Below are positions 17,400 through 28,500 of a stretch of 64,000 nucleotides of DNA, in pieces. The stretch is taken from NCBI GenBank assembly GCA_035771165.1, contig JAWNZC010000255.1, positions 186,001 to 250,000 on the forward strand, written 5' to 3'. Every line of letters begins with the position of its first letter. Position 1 is the first letter of the stretch. The position numbers and the translations under genes were made by a program. The notes below the pieces were generated by a model. That model saw nothing but the letters and a program-made list of their open reading frames with translations. It was not told where the DNA came from and searched no databases. Source of the stretch: Paragorgia papillata (taxonomy: Eukaryota > Cnidaria > Anthozoa > Scleralcyonacea > Coralliidae).

Positions 17400-18051
17400 A
17401 CAATTACACGCTTATTATATACAATTCTATAATCTTTCGTTTCGCTTCTAGTTATCACATTCTTTTCTTTTCTATCTCGCACGATCTTAAATGGTATATT
17501 TACGTTTACCGGATCTACTACATCACAAATAACACCCATGTACACCTTATCACACATAACATTGTGATTAATTTTTTGCTGGGTCCTAAAATTTAAGGTG
17601 ATGCCCCTAACTTTGCACACAGTTTTACCTGTGTTCAATTGATAACTATAGTTCTTAGGACCTCCAGACACAAAGGTTACGATATGGTTACCGTCTAACT
17701 CATCGGTCAGTTCTCCCAAGTACGAACCGGTGGGTGGTTCCCATTCTCCTTCCTTGGACACGTAGATGATTGAGTCTGTGTCAAAGTACAGCACGCGACG
17801 GTCGAGTTGCTCGAGGACACCATACAGCTTCAGGCGGGCATGAGCGGTGGTAAACGCTGCAATGACGACGTTGGTCTTCTCGCTGGTCATGACGAAATCG
17901 TCTGTGAATTCGTAGTGTACCTCAATCAGTTCATCGTTGATGAAGTTCGCATCGGTCACGTTGACTTTGTCGCTCGACAACAAGTCAAAGTACTCAGCCG
18001 GATCCGAGATCAGCTTCACCTGGGTAATGTTGGGACGCTGTGCAAATTTAC

Positions 18052-18176
18052 CTATAATAATATAAAAAGCAAAAAGCAAAACATTAGCCTCTGTGTAAAC
18101 AATTGCATCACGTCTCCCCCGGCCCTCCACTCACCTCTCCATTCACATTTAATCCAATATATTTTATTTTACTCAC
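18052..18176 (-). other. Spliceosomal intron in PolB, after motif B
   Basis: Donor G|GTGAGT at 18176, acceptor TTATTATAG|G at 18052, 125 bases, AT-rich and full of stops in the coding frame. Splicing keeps the glycine of motif B and the frame. The intron separates motif B from motif C. Confidence 0.8.
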
Positions 18177-18560
18177 CCCAAAAGGAATTCAACATTAGTT
18201 TGGCCAGCGCCCTCAGACGAGGATTCTTGGTAATGTAATTCGGATCCAACCGAATACCTTCCCTGGCAGCGTAATCAGCGATATATTGGGCCTTCTTCTC
18301 GTCGGTGTTGCAATCTGCCGGAAAACCACTGGCCTCTTGTTTGATTTTAAGGAAGGTGTCCACGTAGTCTTTGAAGAGACCATCTGTATGTTCAGGAAAG
18401 TGCCAAACTTCGTCAATTTTTAGCATTTGATATCCCATCTCCAACGCTTTCTGCAGCTCGAGAGTGACCCAGGTACCGTGTAGAGCTCTGTCGACGTCGA
18501 GGTGGTCACAGGGTTCTTGTTGGAGATTGTCAGCACAGCAACGACACAACGGAAACATCA

Positions 18561-18682
18561 ATTTACTTTGGGTGCAGTACGGGAGGACAGGATGGTAGAG
18601 GCCACGAGGAGGAAGAATAGTATTTACCTTGGGTGCGGTACGGGAGGACAGGATGGTAGAGGCCACGAGGAGGAAGAATAGT
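18561..18682. repeat. 61 bp tandem duplication inside PolB
   Basis: 18561-18621 and 18622-18682 are the same 61-base unit with three differences. Length is not a multiple of three, so the frame is lost just after polymerase motif A. The second unit boundary carries a GTAAAT that could act as a splice donor, but no matching acceptor is obvious. Confidence 0.9.
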
Positions 18683-21619
18683 ACACTTGACCATGCCAAA
18701 GTACTCGTCGAGGGGTTGAAAATTCTCTGTGATGATTTCGGGGTGACCAAGCGGATATTCACCGTATTTATTGCACCACGGGTACAAGCTGCAGAAATCC
18801 ACGTAGTGGACTTTATCGTCGGCCTGGGCTTCATAAAAGAGACGCGTCGCATTTGTCCTCCCGCCGAAGAAACCTTCTCGTGGTTCTAGGGGATCGGAGA
18901 CTTCAAAACGGTCAAAGAAGGTCTTCATGTCTGGGTCGGTTTCGAGTTGTCGGTCAATGTCACAGGTCCATATTTCGACGACGCTGTACCCATTGTCCTT
19001 TAAGAACTGCGTTTTCTCCAGGGTTCGTTGTCGAAGGTCGTGCATCGTTAGCTGATTGACAGGATTCACCGTGTCTCTGGCGTAGCACCGTTCACAGTCG
19101 TGCCACAGACAACCATGGATCTCCCACACGGTGTTCGTTTCGGCGTTGTATCCGTCGACGAGATACTTTCCGATACGCTGTTCTCCATGGTTACGGGCGT
19201 GCCGAATAGCGATGTCGTTTCGAAGGGCAATCCAGGTCAACATCTTGAGCGCAATGATGGACTGTTTATGCTCTGGTCTGTATCCTTGAGGTGGGATGAC
19301 GGCGATGGAGTTCTCACGCAGGAACGTCTTGCGGAAAACAAGATTACACGCGGAAGCGATGGTGAGGCAAGAGGCGAAGGGGTCTACATCGGTTACTTCA
19401 CGAAACAGTTCACGGAACTCAAGGCAACAGCGGCGCAAAATGTCAACATCTGACTGGCAGTAACGCAGGATTTCGGGTTGGAAGTCGAAGACATAATCTT
19501 GATTGGCATGGTCGTTGTACCAGGCATGAAATTTCTCGCGATCACCGGGGCTCATACCGTCGGGATCATATAACTTAGCATCTGGAAGTGGCCCAACGTA
19601 GCTCTGGTTTTCAGCACGGTTAAAAAAATGGGGAAAGTAACCTTTCTGTAGCTCGGTGAGACCAAAGGTCTTGGGGAAATCAGCAAGACGCATAGGGATG
19701 AAACACAAGGAGTCGATGAACTTAATTTTCAATTCTGGCACGAAGAGAGAAAGGATCTTGGCACCGCGAGTGATGACTTCAGGAGTTATGCCATTCTTGT
19801 AAAGGTATTGCAAGATAAAGTACCCATCGTACGCTTGAAAATTGTGGGCGATGAAGGTGGTGTTGGCGTTCTCTATCTGGAAGAGCCAGTTGCAGAACTC
19901 GTCTTTGGTATTGGGACCGGAAAACACGAACTCGTCGCCGCTTTCGCTTTGGACAACGCAGAGATTGGGGATGTGTTGACCGTCGTCTCGCGTGCATTCA
20001 AAATCGAAAAACATCAGGTTTTGATCGTTGCGCTCTTCGACGTCGTTGTCCACCGCGACATAGTCATCAAGGAACTCGTTAGTGGTGTTGGCTCGGACAG
20101 CTCGGGGTTTTCTTTTTTCGATGGGTTGCATATAGCACTGGTGGTTCTCGGGTTTGACGTACTTTTGGCAAACGGAGCACCGCACTAGGCCACAGTGATG
20201 ATCGTTGATACTGGCTCGAGTCACCACACGTTGACACTTTTTGCATTTTGTCAAGGAAGAACATAGGGCTTTCTTCGGACCGGTCGCGTCTTTATGTCGG
20301 TCGAAGCACTCGTCGCTCTTGAAGAAACGATTGCAATCTTTGCAGTACTTCCACTTGACGATGGGACAATTCTGTGTATTACACAATTTACACAAATCGC
20401 CACATGGATGGTCGGTGATTTTGTCGTACCCTTTTTTACATGTGTGGCAATACTGCTTTCGAGCGAGGAAGGCAGGCATACTCGTGATAATGTCGTAGTG
20501 GTTGTCATGGTGGTAGAGATACAGGTGTTTGTCAGCTTCGGGACCGGAATAAATAAAAGCGTTCAAGTGTTCCTTAGATACGACGTTTAACTGGTAACCA
20601 GGGAGGACAGCCTGGAACTTCTTGACCTCGGGGATCCCGCAGGGACCCAAGGGGACACCAGCGGTCTCGTGGAGTTCACGATCTAAACGACCTTGCAATG
20701 CTCCTCGATGATCCATGATACTCTTCAACTTAGGGTCCTTATCTATCTTTGCCTTAGCAACGACGATCGCCCGGGCACAACAAAGTTCGTCTTTGTTTTT
20801 AATTTGAACAAAACACCCCTTTTTCTTTAGATATGCTTGCAGGTTAACTACGTTTCGTTTACGGCCGGTTCCACCTTCGGGCATTTCAACATGGACCACG
20901 TTGACATTGACGGACTCATCCAGCGTGAACTGAATGTTAGACTGGACAACTCTCTCTACAGTGGCCAGGAAACGCTCGGGAGTTAGGCGGTCTCGGGAAA
21001 GGAAAGGCAAGGAAATAGGACAGTCGAGTTGGTGGGAGTTAAGGATGAGGCGGACTTGATCATGTGGGGACATACCAACAGTTAAACGGTCAAACAGATG
21101 CTTAAAAGCACGGTTTAAAACTGACACAACATTCGAAACCCCATGTATATTCAAATCGTTAAACTGAACAGAATAGTCGGTACCTGTGGTTCGGAACTTC
21201 CTGACGTTGACTTGCTTGACCGACTTGATCGTGAAGTAAACCTCCGGTTTTAGACGCTTAGCAGTAGACTCGGTGTCGTCGACACGCTTTCGCTTGCTGC
21301 CTTCACCAACTTGGCTTTCGATCGGTTCAGGGATCTCAGGTTGTTCAGTGTCGTCGTCAGGAACCAATAAATCATCGTTGGCCCAATCTTCGTTGAATTG
21401 GCGCCGTTCTTCGTCGGTTCAATTAGTCATTAGGTCAGGAACTACGTCAGCTGGCGTTTCGATCTCTCTTTGAATATCCTCAGCCATGGTGTTGGTCCAG
21501 AAGATGAGCTTTTGCCGCAAAACAGCCCGTTTCTGCTCTTCAGTAAGAACAAACGACTCTTCGAGAAACTCTACAGCGCTCTCACTCTCGCAAGCCTTGA
21601 TCATATCAATCATATCAAT

Positions 21620-21709
21620 CTAGAACAAAACGGCGAAATTCATAAGTATACACAACAGAATTTTATTCAACGAACAAACGTTTCATAAATGCTCAAAAGA
21701 CCAACTTAC
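21620..21709 (-). other. Spliceosomal intron near the 5' end of PolB
   Basis: A four-codon first exon starting at 21721 ends in ACG|GTAAGT (donor at 21709); the acceptor is TTCTAG at 21620. The second exon continues in frame. The intron is 90 bases. A minor alternative is translation from the ATG at 21613 without this exon. Confidence 0.6.
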
Positions 21710-21804
21710 CGTTTGAGACATCTTGATCACAGCCAAAATAAGAGAATAAATCCAATAAAACTTTCCAAACAACGCCAAAAACTTTCTATGATACTCGTAC
21801 GAGA

Positions 21805-22484
21805 ACAGAGTTCGAATGAAGGCCGCGACGCGGTTTCGCTATGGTAACACTGCTAATGACCCTCTCGCCTAGACTTGCCCAAGCGCTTAATCCTCTTAAT
21901 GACCCCTAATGATTTCTCTTTTGTCTCCTGCACGTGCACTGAGGATAAACATGCAAATATCACACTTAGTAACAGAAAGCGTAGCAACGCTTTCAAAGTA
22001 ATAAAACGCTTTTCCTTTAGTTTATATTTCGATACTTAAAATCGTTCTTTTCGTGACTTCTCGAAGTGATTCCTCATTCTATCTTCCTACGATTTCCTCG
22101 CTTATAAACGAAGGTTTAGTTAGCAATGATTCTAGGATGACTTACTCTGTTTGAACATTTAGTTTCTAAACTTAATACAATATTCATGATATGCTATTAA
22201 TCCAAGTATATATTTAGACACTAACGTTGTGGCATTTTGGTAGTGACGTAACCGAAAAATTCTGGAATCAGTCGGGGAATGGTCGGAAAGGTCAGGGGGG
22301 TTGGTTGAGAATTAGGGTTGGGGGTTCCGGAAAACTAGGGTTACACATTAATGACGTAAGCATAAATAATGAGGTTAGGGTTAGGAGGTCTCAAAGGAGC
22401 CTGAGGAGAATATTGACATAGCTCATTAAAAATTCAATTTACCTAATTAATTATGAATCCGCCAGATGGGGGGGTATTACTACT
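21805..22484 (-). repeat. Right terminal and subterminal inverted repeat
   Basis: Reverse complement of 8309-8935 in order. It contains GACGCGGTTTCGCTATGGTA, CTGCACGTGCACTGAGGATA, a CACGTG-rich core and ends GGGGGGGTATTACTACT. No gene in it. Confidence 0.8.
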
Positions 22485-22490
22485 GATATC
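22485..22490. repeat. Target site duplication (right)
   Basis: GATATC directly after TATTACTACT, identical to 8303-8308. Confidence 0.8.
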
Positions 22491-22859
22491 CTCGCCGAAT
22501 CGCTTGGTTTTCTGCCATGTTGTTCCTAACGGTTTACATTTTGCTGAGTACTTCATGTAATTATCTACGAATGTCATGTTTTGGGGGCCACGTCATGTGC
22601 AGAACGGACTGTACGTCACCTTTAACTTTATTCAGTAGATTCTGTACATTAGATTCTATAGATACAGTAGATCATGTAGTTACATTAGATTCTGCATATA
22701 GTATAGTAAGTATACATAGTTATGGTACTATATTTTTTAACTTTTAGTTTGCAATAATAACTTGAGGAAATATAGGATTTTATTCTGAATACTGTATTTT
22801 TTCTAATTTTTTATTTCATTATATATTTCCCATTTTTCTTCTGGACACTATAGCAGCCA
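22491..22859. other. No supported gene
   Basis: AT-rich flank between the Polinton and the tnp2-like gene. A run of GTAGATT/TAGATTCTGTACATT variants near 22635-22700 is weakly repetitive. Confidence 0.4.
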
Positions 22860-23860
22860 CAACGTATAACACTTGGACACTCTTCAGTAAGGAGATCTGG
22901 GACGACATACAAAGAGATACTGAAAGATGATGAAATTATGTATGTTCCACTCCTTGAATCTCTGCAAGATATGTTAAACAACGATTCCATATTATCTGCT
23001 GTAAGTCTTGAATGTTAATTAGTTCAATTTCTTAATATGAATTTTATTATAAATTTGTTTTTGTTGACCTGTTATTGTAGTATCATAGTGTATCATTACT
23101 GCTGATCACAGGTGACCACCCTGTGCACAGAATTTTGATCCTTGTTTGCATTTTGTAAACTCCTACTTGACACTGGGCCAAGTACGAGTTTAGTCAAGTC
23201 AAGGTTTTAATGCTCAAATCAAATTTTTGTCAGTTGTAAATTAAAGGTGTGGTACTATTTATTTTTGTATTAACCAATCACATTTAATTTATCCCACAGT
23301 ACCAAAATTGAACACTAATAATATTTAACGCAGGATCCCTGACAGGTGATACAGCAAGTTGTGAGATAATAATCATGGAGCATTAAAAATAACCTTGACT
23401 TGACTGAACTCATAACTTACTGTTCTTTGATTGGTTTATATTTGACTAGCCCTGCTAATGCTTGTCCAACAGTTTATACCTAAGAACATTTAGTCAACCT
23501 CATACATGTATTGTCTAACTTTTGCATTAAAGTAATAATTGTAACATTTAATACCTTTCATGAATCATGGTCTACCTTTGTATCTTCTAATTTAATAGGT
23601 AAATGTTGGTCATCAGCGGGATGATGGTGTGATAGAAGATATTTGTGATGCCCAGCTCTTTAAAACCCATCCATTGTTTTCAAAAGATGCAACAGCACTT
23701 CAACTTCTGTTGTATTATGATGAAGTGGAGATAGCCAACCCATTGGGCAGTAAGGCTGGAAAACACAAACTAGGTACCATACTACCAGTATATAATTATG
23801 TACATGTAGTTATAACAAGATCACAATTGACGACACCCAAAAAGCTGATGGCTTGTACAT

Positions 23861-24273
23861 TTAAAGGGTATTGGCAACAAAAATTAAGTTTGTTTAATTT
23901 GAAAGAACTCGTAAAATTGTAATGGAAGACCTTTTACATATTTCAATTTGTTTAATATGTAAAGCAGGGTACAGTATTTTCACACAATTACAAAGCAACG
24001 TCAGTTATAAAATGTTCAGTGTCACAGCTCTTTTTATGTGCACAGCTTCAAGTGATTTCGTTGAACAAAGTTAGAGATATAACTGATTTTTCTAAAAAAA
24101 ACTGTGCCCTGCTCATGACGTCAGAGACCATTCATTTACATATTAAACAAATTGAAATATCTTGAAAACGAAGAAAGATACAAAAAATTGTAAAGGATCT
24201 TCTATTACAATTTTATGAGTTCTTTCAAATTGGACAAACTTAATTTTTGTTGCCAATGTCCTTTATTAAGCCA
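23861..24273. mobile_element. MITE with long inverted repeats, in an intron
   Basis: The left end AAAGGGTATTGGCAACAAAA and following TTAAGTTTGTTTAATTTGAA are mirrored by TTTGTTGCCAATGTCCTTT at the right end. TTAA occurs at both borders, which would fit a piggyBac-type site, but the exact border is uncertain by two bases. No coding capacity. Confidence 0.7.
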
Positions 24274-25449
24274 GCTTTTTTTCTAATTATGATTAGACTG
24301 TTAGTAATATTTCTCAATCATTAAAGGTTTAATTAAAATTGTTGCTTTGCATATATTTTTTGATTTCATAGGTGTCATCTATTTTACACTTGGTAATATT
24401 CCTCCAAAGCAGAGATCACAACTTACTGCTATTCGGCTACTCGCCATTGCCACTTCTCCAGTAATTAAAGATTATGGAATAGATGAATTGCTTCATCCTT
24501 TCATGAATGACCTAGAATATCTAGAAAGAGTAAGTGACACCAAGGATTCTTTCTACAAATATATCCATCGCTGTTTATTATATTACGTACTATACAATGC
24601 TATGTTAATTGGTTTATAATTATTGTCACTTTACTGAAAACGTTTCTACTGTATATGGATTATATGGTGGTTACCAGTTTAACATAAGTAGTGGACAAAA
24701 ATAATTTACTGGCACGATTGTATTTATGTCTGGGGATAATCTTGGCTCACAACTTGTTGGAGGGTTTAAGGAGGGTGCTGGAGCACAGCTTAAATGTCGG
24801 CATTGTATGGGAGACACTAATGCAATTAAAACTATGGTATGTTGTATTATACATTTAGCTCTTTAACAGTTCTGGAGGTTAGTTTAGGATTGACACTTCA
24901 AAGGAGCTGCCAGCTTTCTGAACTCACTGAGTGAAGCTAGTTAATACCAGTCTTTCTGACTAGGTACATCAATCCTAGACAAACTACCAACCTTTTTTTT
25001 TAGTTTCATGTGAGGAATTTTACATTGCGGACACGAGCTGGTCATAATCGACAATGTGATTTAATAGCACAAGATTTGGAATTGGGCAAAAGTTATGGAA
25101 TTAATCGAAGGTCCATTTTGTGCAATTCACGTTTTTTTCATGTTGTTGATGGGTTACCTGGCGATGCTATGCATGATATCCTTGAAGGAGTACTGCAGTA
25201 TGGATGCAAAGAAATGTTGAACTTTTTTATATATGAACAGAAGTATTTTACTTTGGAGCAGCTAAATGAAAGAATAAAAGGTACTGACTATGGCTACTAC
25301 AATGACAAGAACAAGCCATCGCCTATTGCTCGTCAAACATTAAGAAGTGATAACACTCTTAAGCAAAAAGGTTTGTCAAAAAGAAATATTGCTGGTATAA
25401 CATATTATTACTAAGGGATATCGACTGATATATCTTGTGATATTTTTTT

Positions 25450-25545
25450 ACATGTGGAACTTCACACTCATTACACTCCTTCACACTCATTATTTTTACA
25501 TGTGGAACTCCACACTCAATACATGTGGAACTTCACACTCATTTA
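25450..25545 (+). repeat. Short direct repeats CATGTGGAACTTCACACTCA
   Basis: Three copies of CATGTGGAACTYCACACTCA with spacers, inside the tnp2-like gene between two exons. Confidence 0.75.
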
Positions 25546-27104
25546 CCCTGGAAGATCAATCATTCCAAAAATGCATTATCTAGTCCATTACCCAGCACAC
25601 ATACACAGGTACAGTATGAACATTTTTAAAACATTGTTGCTAGATAACTAGGCTTTTCTATGATTAATTTGGTATTCCATTAAAAATGTTGAAAAGGAGA
25701 GTGGATTATTTTGTTATGTGAAACTAAGCTGATTAATGTACAGTATCCTACTATACTGTCGTGTATGCCATTTTTATTAATGAAGTGTTTATTTTTATTA
25801 AGATTTGGGCCTATGGTTCGAACATGGTGCATGCGCTATGAGGCAAAACACAGGTATTTTAAACGTCTTGCTGGTTTCATGGGAAACTTTACAAATGTGG
25901 TCTTTACACTAGCAGAGCGCCATCAAACACAAATGTGTTACACCGGTGTAACAACCGGCCACCAACAGTTCAAAATCATATCTTTTAAAGAATACTAATG
26001 TTGGTAAGCATGACACTTTATTTGCTCTTTCATACTGTAATTTATTGTATAGATACACAGGTGATTATAGAAAATTGCATGCACTGATTGGTCGAGCTAC
26101 TTCAGATTATTTCTCGATAATCTACCTGCCAGGCGAATAATTATTAAATAGTACCAGTCCTATACTGTGCAGTATACTAATATATGGTTTAAATAAAAAC
26201 ACAAGTCAATGTTCTTGAGTCTAAAAAAAAAATACACTGTATTTTTTACACTGCAGGATGTGGAAAACAAAAAGTAGTTGGCAATGTGGATTATTTCAGT
26301 GCTTTAAAAGACCGAGAAGGGGATATATCTTCAACAGATACAGTTTATGAGTAAGTTATGTTAAAATATTTAGTTTTGATGGTGCTTGAAATAAAAAGAA
26401 CTCTGACTAATGAATAATATTTTTAATATTTTACTCTGACTGGTCAATATTGATAGAATATTTTAATCTGGCTAACCCCAGACAATTTTGCTTCAGTCTC
26501 AAGAGTCTGAAGTGTTTAACTTGGATCAAGTGATTTAATTTAATGTGGTTATCTTAATTTAATGTAATTTAATGTGGGTTTTTATTCATGCAAACTAATA
26601 AAATATCTAACTGTCAGTCAATATTTTACAGTACATGGTTATGTCTTAGTGATAACTGCATTTAGAAAAATGTGTTTTTCAGACCAAGAACAGTTTGTAT
26701 TCATGGAACAGAATATAGAATTGGAGCTGTCATCCATATTGGTTATTTAGCTGATCTACCAGAGTTTGCATGGATTGACAAGATTGTGGTCCTTCAATCA
26801 AACCAAATCTATTTTATTTTAAAAAGTTTGGTTACGGTTGGTTTTTCAGAGCATTTTCATGCATTCAAGGTCCAAAAACCAAGTACACAGGCTACATATG
26901 TACTTTCTCAAAATGAATTTTAAATGTATTTGCCAACACATTCTGTTAAGGCATCTAATAGCATAGATAATACTTTGTATGTTGTACTTAGATATAACTA
27001 TAAGTACTAAATTATAAATTTTTAATAATGATAAAGATGAGCTTTTATTAAATGTGTATATATTTTGCTTACTGTGCTTTTTTACCAACTAAGATTTTTT
27101 GCTG

Positions 27105-27695
27105 AGCAGTAACCAGTCTATAATTGGTTGCAATGGTCAGGTTTTACCAAATATGAAATCGTTAATTTAACCAATTAATATTGGTTGTTAATTAATAAAC
27201 CCATTTTTAATTGGTTAAAAATAATCATTTTTAAAAGGTCATTTTTTACCAAATAATAATTAATTAACCAATTTTTTATTGGTTGCAAATAACCATTCTT
27301 AAAAGGTTGCCGGTTACCAAATATTATTTGGTTAATTAATTTAACCAATTAATATTGGTTGTTTCTAATTAATGTCTTCGACAAATCCATAAGCTGAAAT
27401 CTCTTTATAGTTAATTAATATTAGGTAGTGTAGCTGCCAGACTTAAAAAGGTGCAAACAATTTGGTTTCGGCAGTTTTGTGAAAAATTGGTTACTTTGAC
27501 CAAATTTTTATTGGTTGTGACCAAAACGTTTTGGTTATTTGGACTAATATGAATCTAAAGATATACAATGACCAAGTAATAATTGGTTACTGTAACCAAT
27601 TTATTTTGGTTGCAACCAATTTAGTTGGTTATTTTAACGTTTTTAAATTGGTTGCAACGAATTTAAACGGTTATTTTAACCAGTCGTTTTTTACA
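27105..27695. repeat. ACCAAT/ATTGGTT-rich degenerate repeat block
   Basis: More than twenty copies of ATTGGTT or its complement AACCAAT at spacings of roughly 15-40 bases, frequently in facing pairs (AACCAATTAATATTGGTT occurs twice). It borders directly on the frame at 27691-28125 with ACAGTGTA. It is likely a MITE or an expanded inverted-repeat satellite. No gene. Confidence 0.7.
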
Positions 27696-28125
27696 GTGTA
27701 GCAATCCTTTCGCGTCTATCCTCTTGACTGCATTTCAACCTCTTGGGTTTTGTTTCCCCTTCCAATTTAGAGGAACGAGAACCGGTTTTCGTCTTCAAGA
27801 TGTAAGTTTCGCGAGCTTTTTCCTCAGCCAAGCACTTAAATTCACCCCGGTCATACAGCAAGTTTGGATTTTTACTTGTCACTTCATTTGCACACTTGTT
27901 TACTGCCTTCTGCCAGTCAGTAAGTTGAGTTGATTCTCTCCGGTAGCCAAAAATTTTGGAATGCTCTTTCACAACACTTTCTTTGAGATTAAAAGAACTG
28001 TCACCCGATTTTTTGTCTAGCTGTTCGCTGGTTGTAAGCAGATCAGTCTCGGTGGTATTATGGATAGAATCTGATGTTCCACACCTCTTGGGAATTAGCT
28101 GAGCAAAAGCATTTTGAAACTTCAC
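27691..28125 (-). CDS. Conserved cnidarian-type unknown protein, 3' end of a longer gene
   Basis: 144 residues. The part LTDWQKAVNKCANEVTSKNPNLLYDRGEFKCLAEEKARETY followed by a basic Arg/Lys tail resembles a recurring cnidarian domain with a 'RGELxxLAxEK' core that I cannot name. Serine, lysine and glutamate are abundant and no enzyme motif is seen. The frame abuts the ACCAAT-rich repeat at 27695, so its C-terminus may be truncated by that insertion. Confidence 0.45.
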   Translation of the reverse strand: MKFQNAFAQLIPKRCGTSDSIHNTTETDLLTTSEQLDKKSGDSSFNLKESVVKEHSKIFGYRRESTQLTDWQKAVNKCANEVTSKNPNLLYDRGEFKCLAEEKARETYILKTKTGSRSSKLEGETKPKRLKCSQEDRRERIATL

Positions 28126-28129
28126 GCGA

Positions 28130-28500
28130 ATCCCAACCGTGGGAATTATTTATTTTATAGCTTCTTTATCAAGCAGAGTGAAGGCAGTTCCATCAATGTC
28201 ATTCTCTAGAAAATGTTATGATTTGCTGAGGTTTCAAATTTATTTGCACAATATTTTATATAATACAAGAGTTGAATTACATTAAGAGTTAATTTATTAC
28301 AGCTAGATTTGTAGAGCAATTTTCTATATTTGTTGAAATGTGCACAGCAGCCAAAGTAGCGTGAGCTTTCGAGTTGGCTGCTGTCTACATATAATTTGAT
28401 TTGATTATATTAGAAAAGTAGAAGATCTGAGCAATATATATACATACACACATGCGCACATGCACAGACATACACATATATACGTATATATGTATAATTA
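28130..28500. other. No supported gene
   Basis: AT-rich, with a short purine/pyrimidine alternating run (ATATATACATACACACATGC and neighbours, 28434-28490). Confidence 0.4.

Larger units (their letters stand above)
17366..21721 (-). pseudogene. PolB: Protein-primed family B DNA polymerase, intron-containing, disrupted
   Basis: Replicative polymerase of the Polinton. Order on the minus strand: a charged N-terminal region, a cysteine-rich zinc segment (about 20150-20480), Exo I FFDFECT near 20000, Exo II HNFQAYDGYF near 19835, Exo III YCQSDVDIL near 19455, an inserted nuclease-like block with HGCLWHDCERC near 19110, polymerase motif A DFCSLYP near 18800, motif B KLMLNSFWG near 18185 and motif C YFDTDSI near 17780. 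Two spliceosomal introns are supported (21620-21709 and 18052-18176). Two lesions: an in-frame TGA at 21419-21421 and a 61 bp tandem duplication at 18561-18682, not a multiple of three. All catalytic motifs remain, so decay is recent. Confidence 0.9.
8309..22484. mobile_element. Composite Polinton/Maverick (adintovirus-like) element, 14.2 kb
   Basis: Both termini start AGTAGTAATACCCCCC (right end read on the minus strand) and are flanked by GATATC. Long subterminal inverted repeats of roughly 650 bp follow (8309-8935 and 21805-22484). The right two thirds carry capsid, protease, ATPase and polymerase genes of one Polinton. The left third carries decayed copies of a second, related gene set and two additional terminal-repeat-like blocks in right-end orientation (11432-12890). 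I find no integrase anywhere inside. The simplest reading is a nested or recombined pair of related elements now sharing one set of outer ends. Confidence 0.8.
22860..26923 (+). pseudogene. Multi-exon transposase-domain gene (tnp2/CACTA-like family)
   Basis: Several exons with good splice sites carry a protein family common in cnidarian genomes. Exons near 22905-22998 (ends before GTAAGT), 23600-23773 (AQLFKTHPLFSKDATALQLL, YYDEVEIANPLGSKAGKHK), 24372-24530 (VIYFTLGNIPPKQRSQL), about 24705-24837 (SGDNLGSQLVGGFKEGAGAQ), 25005-25370 (SYGINRRSILC, GLPGDAMHDILEGVLQY, KPSPIARQTL), 25545-25605 (PKMHYLVHYP), 25801-25990 (MVRTWCMRYEAKHRYFK) and 26257-26352, 26680-26923. I classify it as tnp2-type transposase by memory of the family. 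In-frame stops before the fourth exon and missing joins suggest it is decaying. Whether it was ever a host gene is open. Confidence 0.6.

Noticed and set aside
18629..20590. Plus-strand frames across the polymerase
   Set aside because: Shadows of the minus-strand polymerase, which carries all catalytic motifs.
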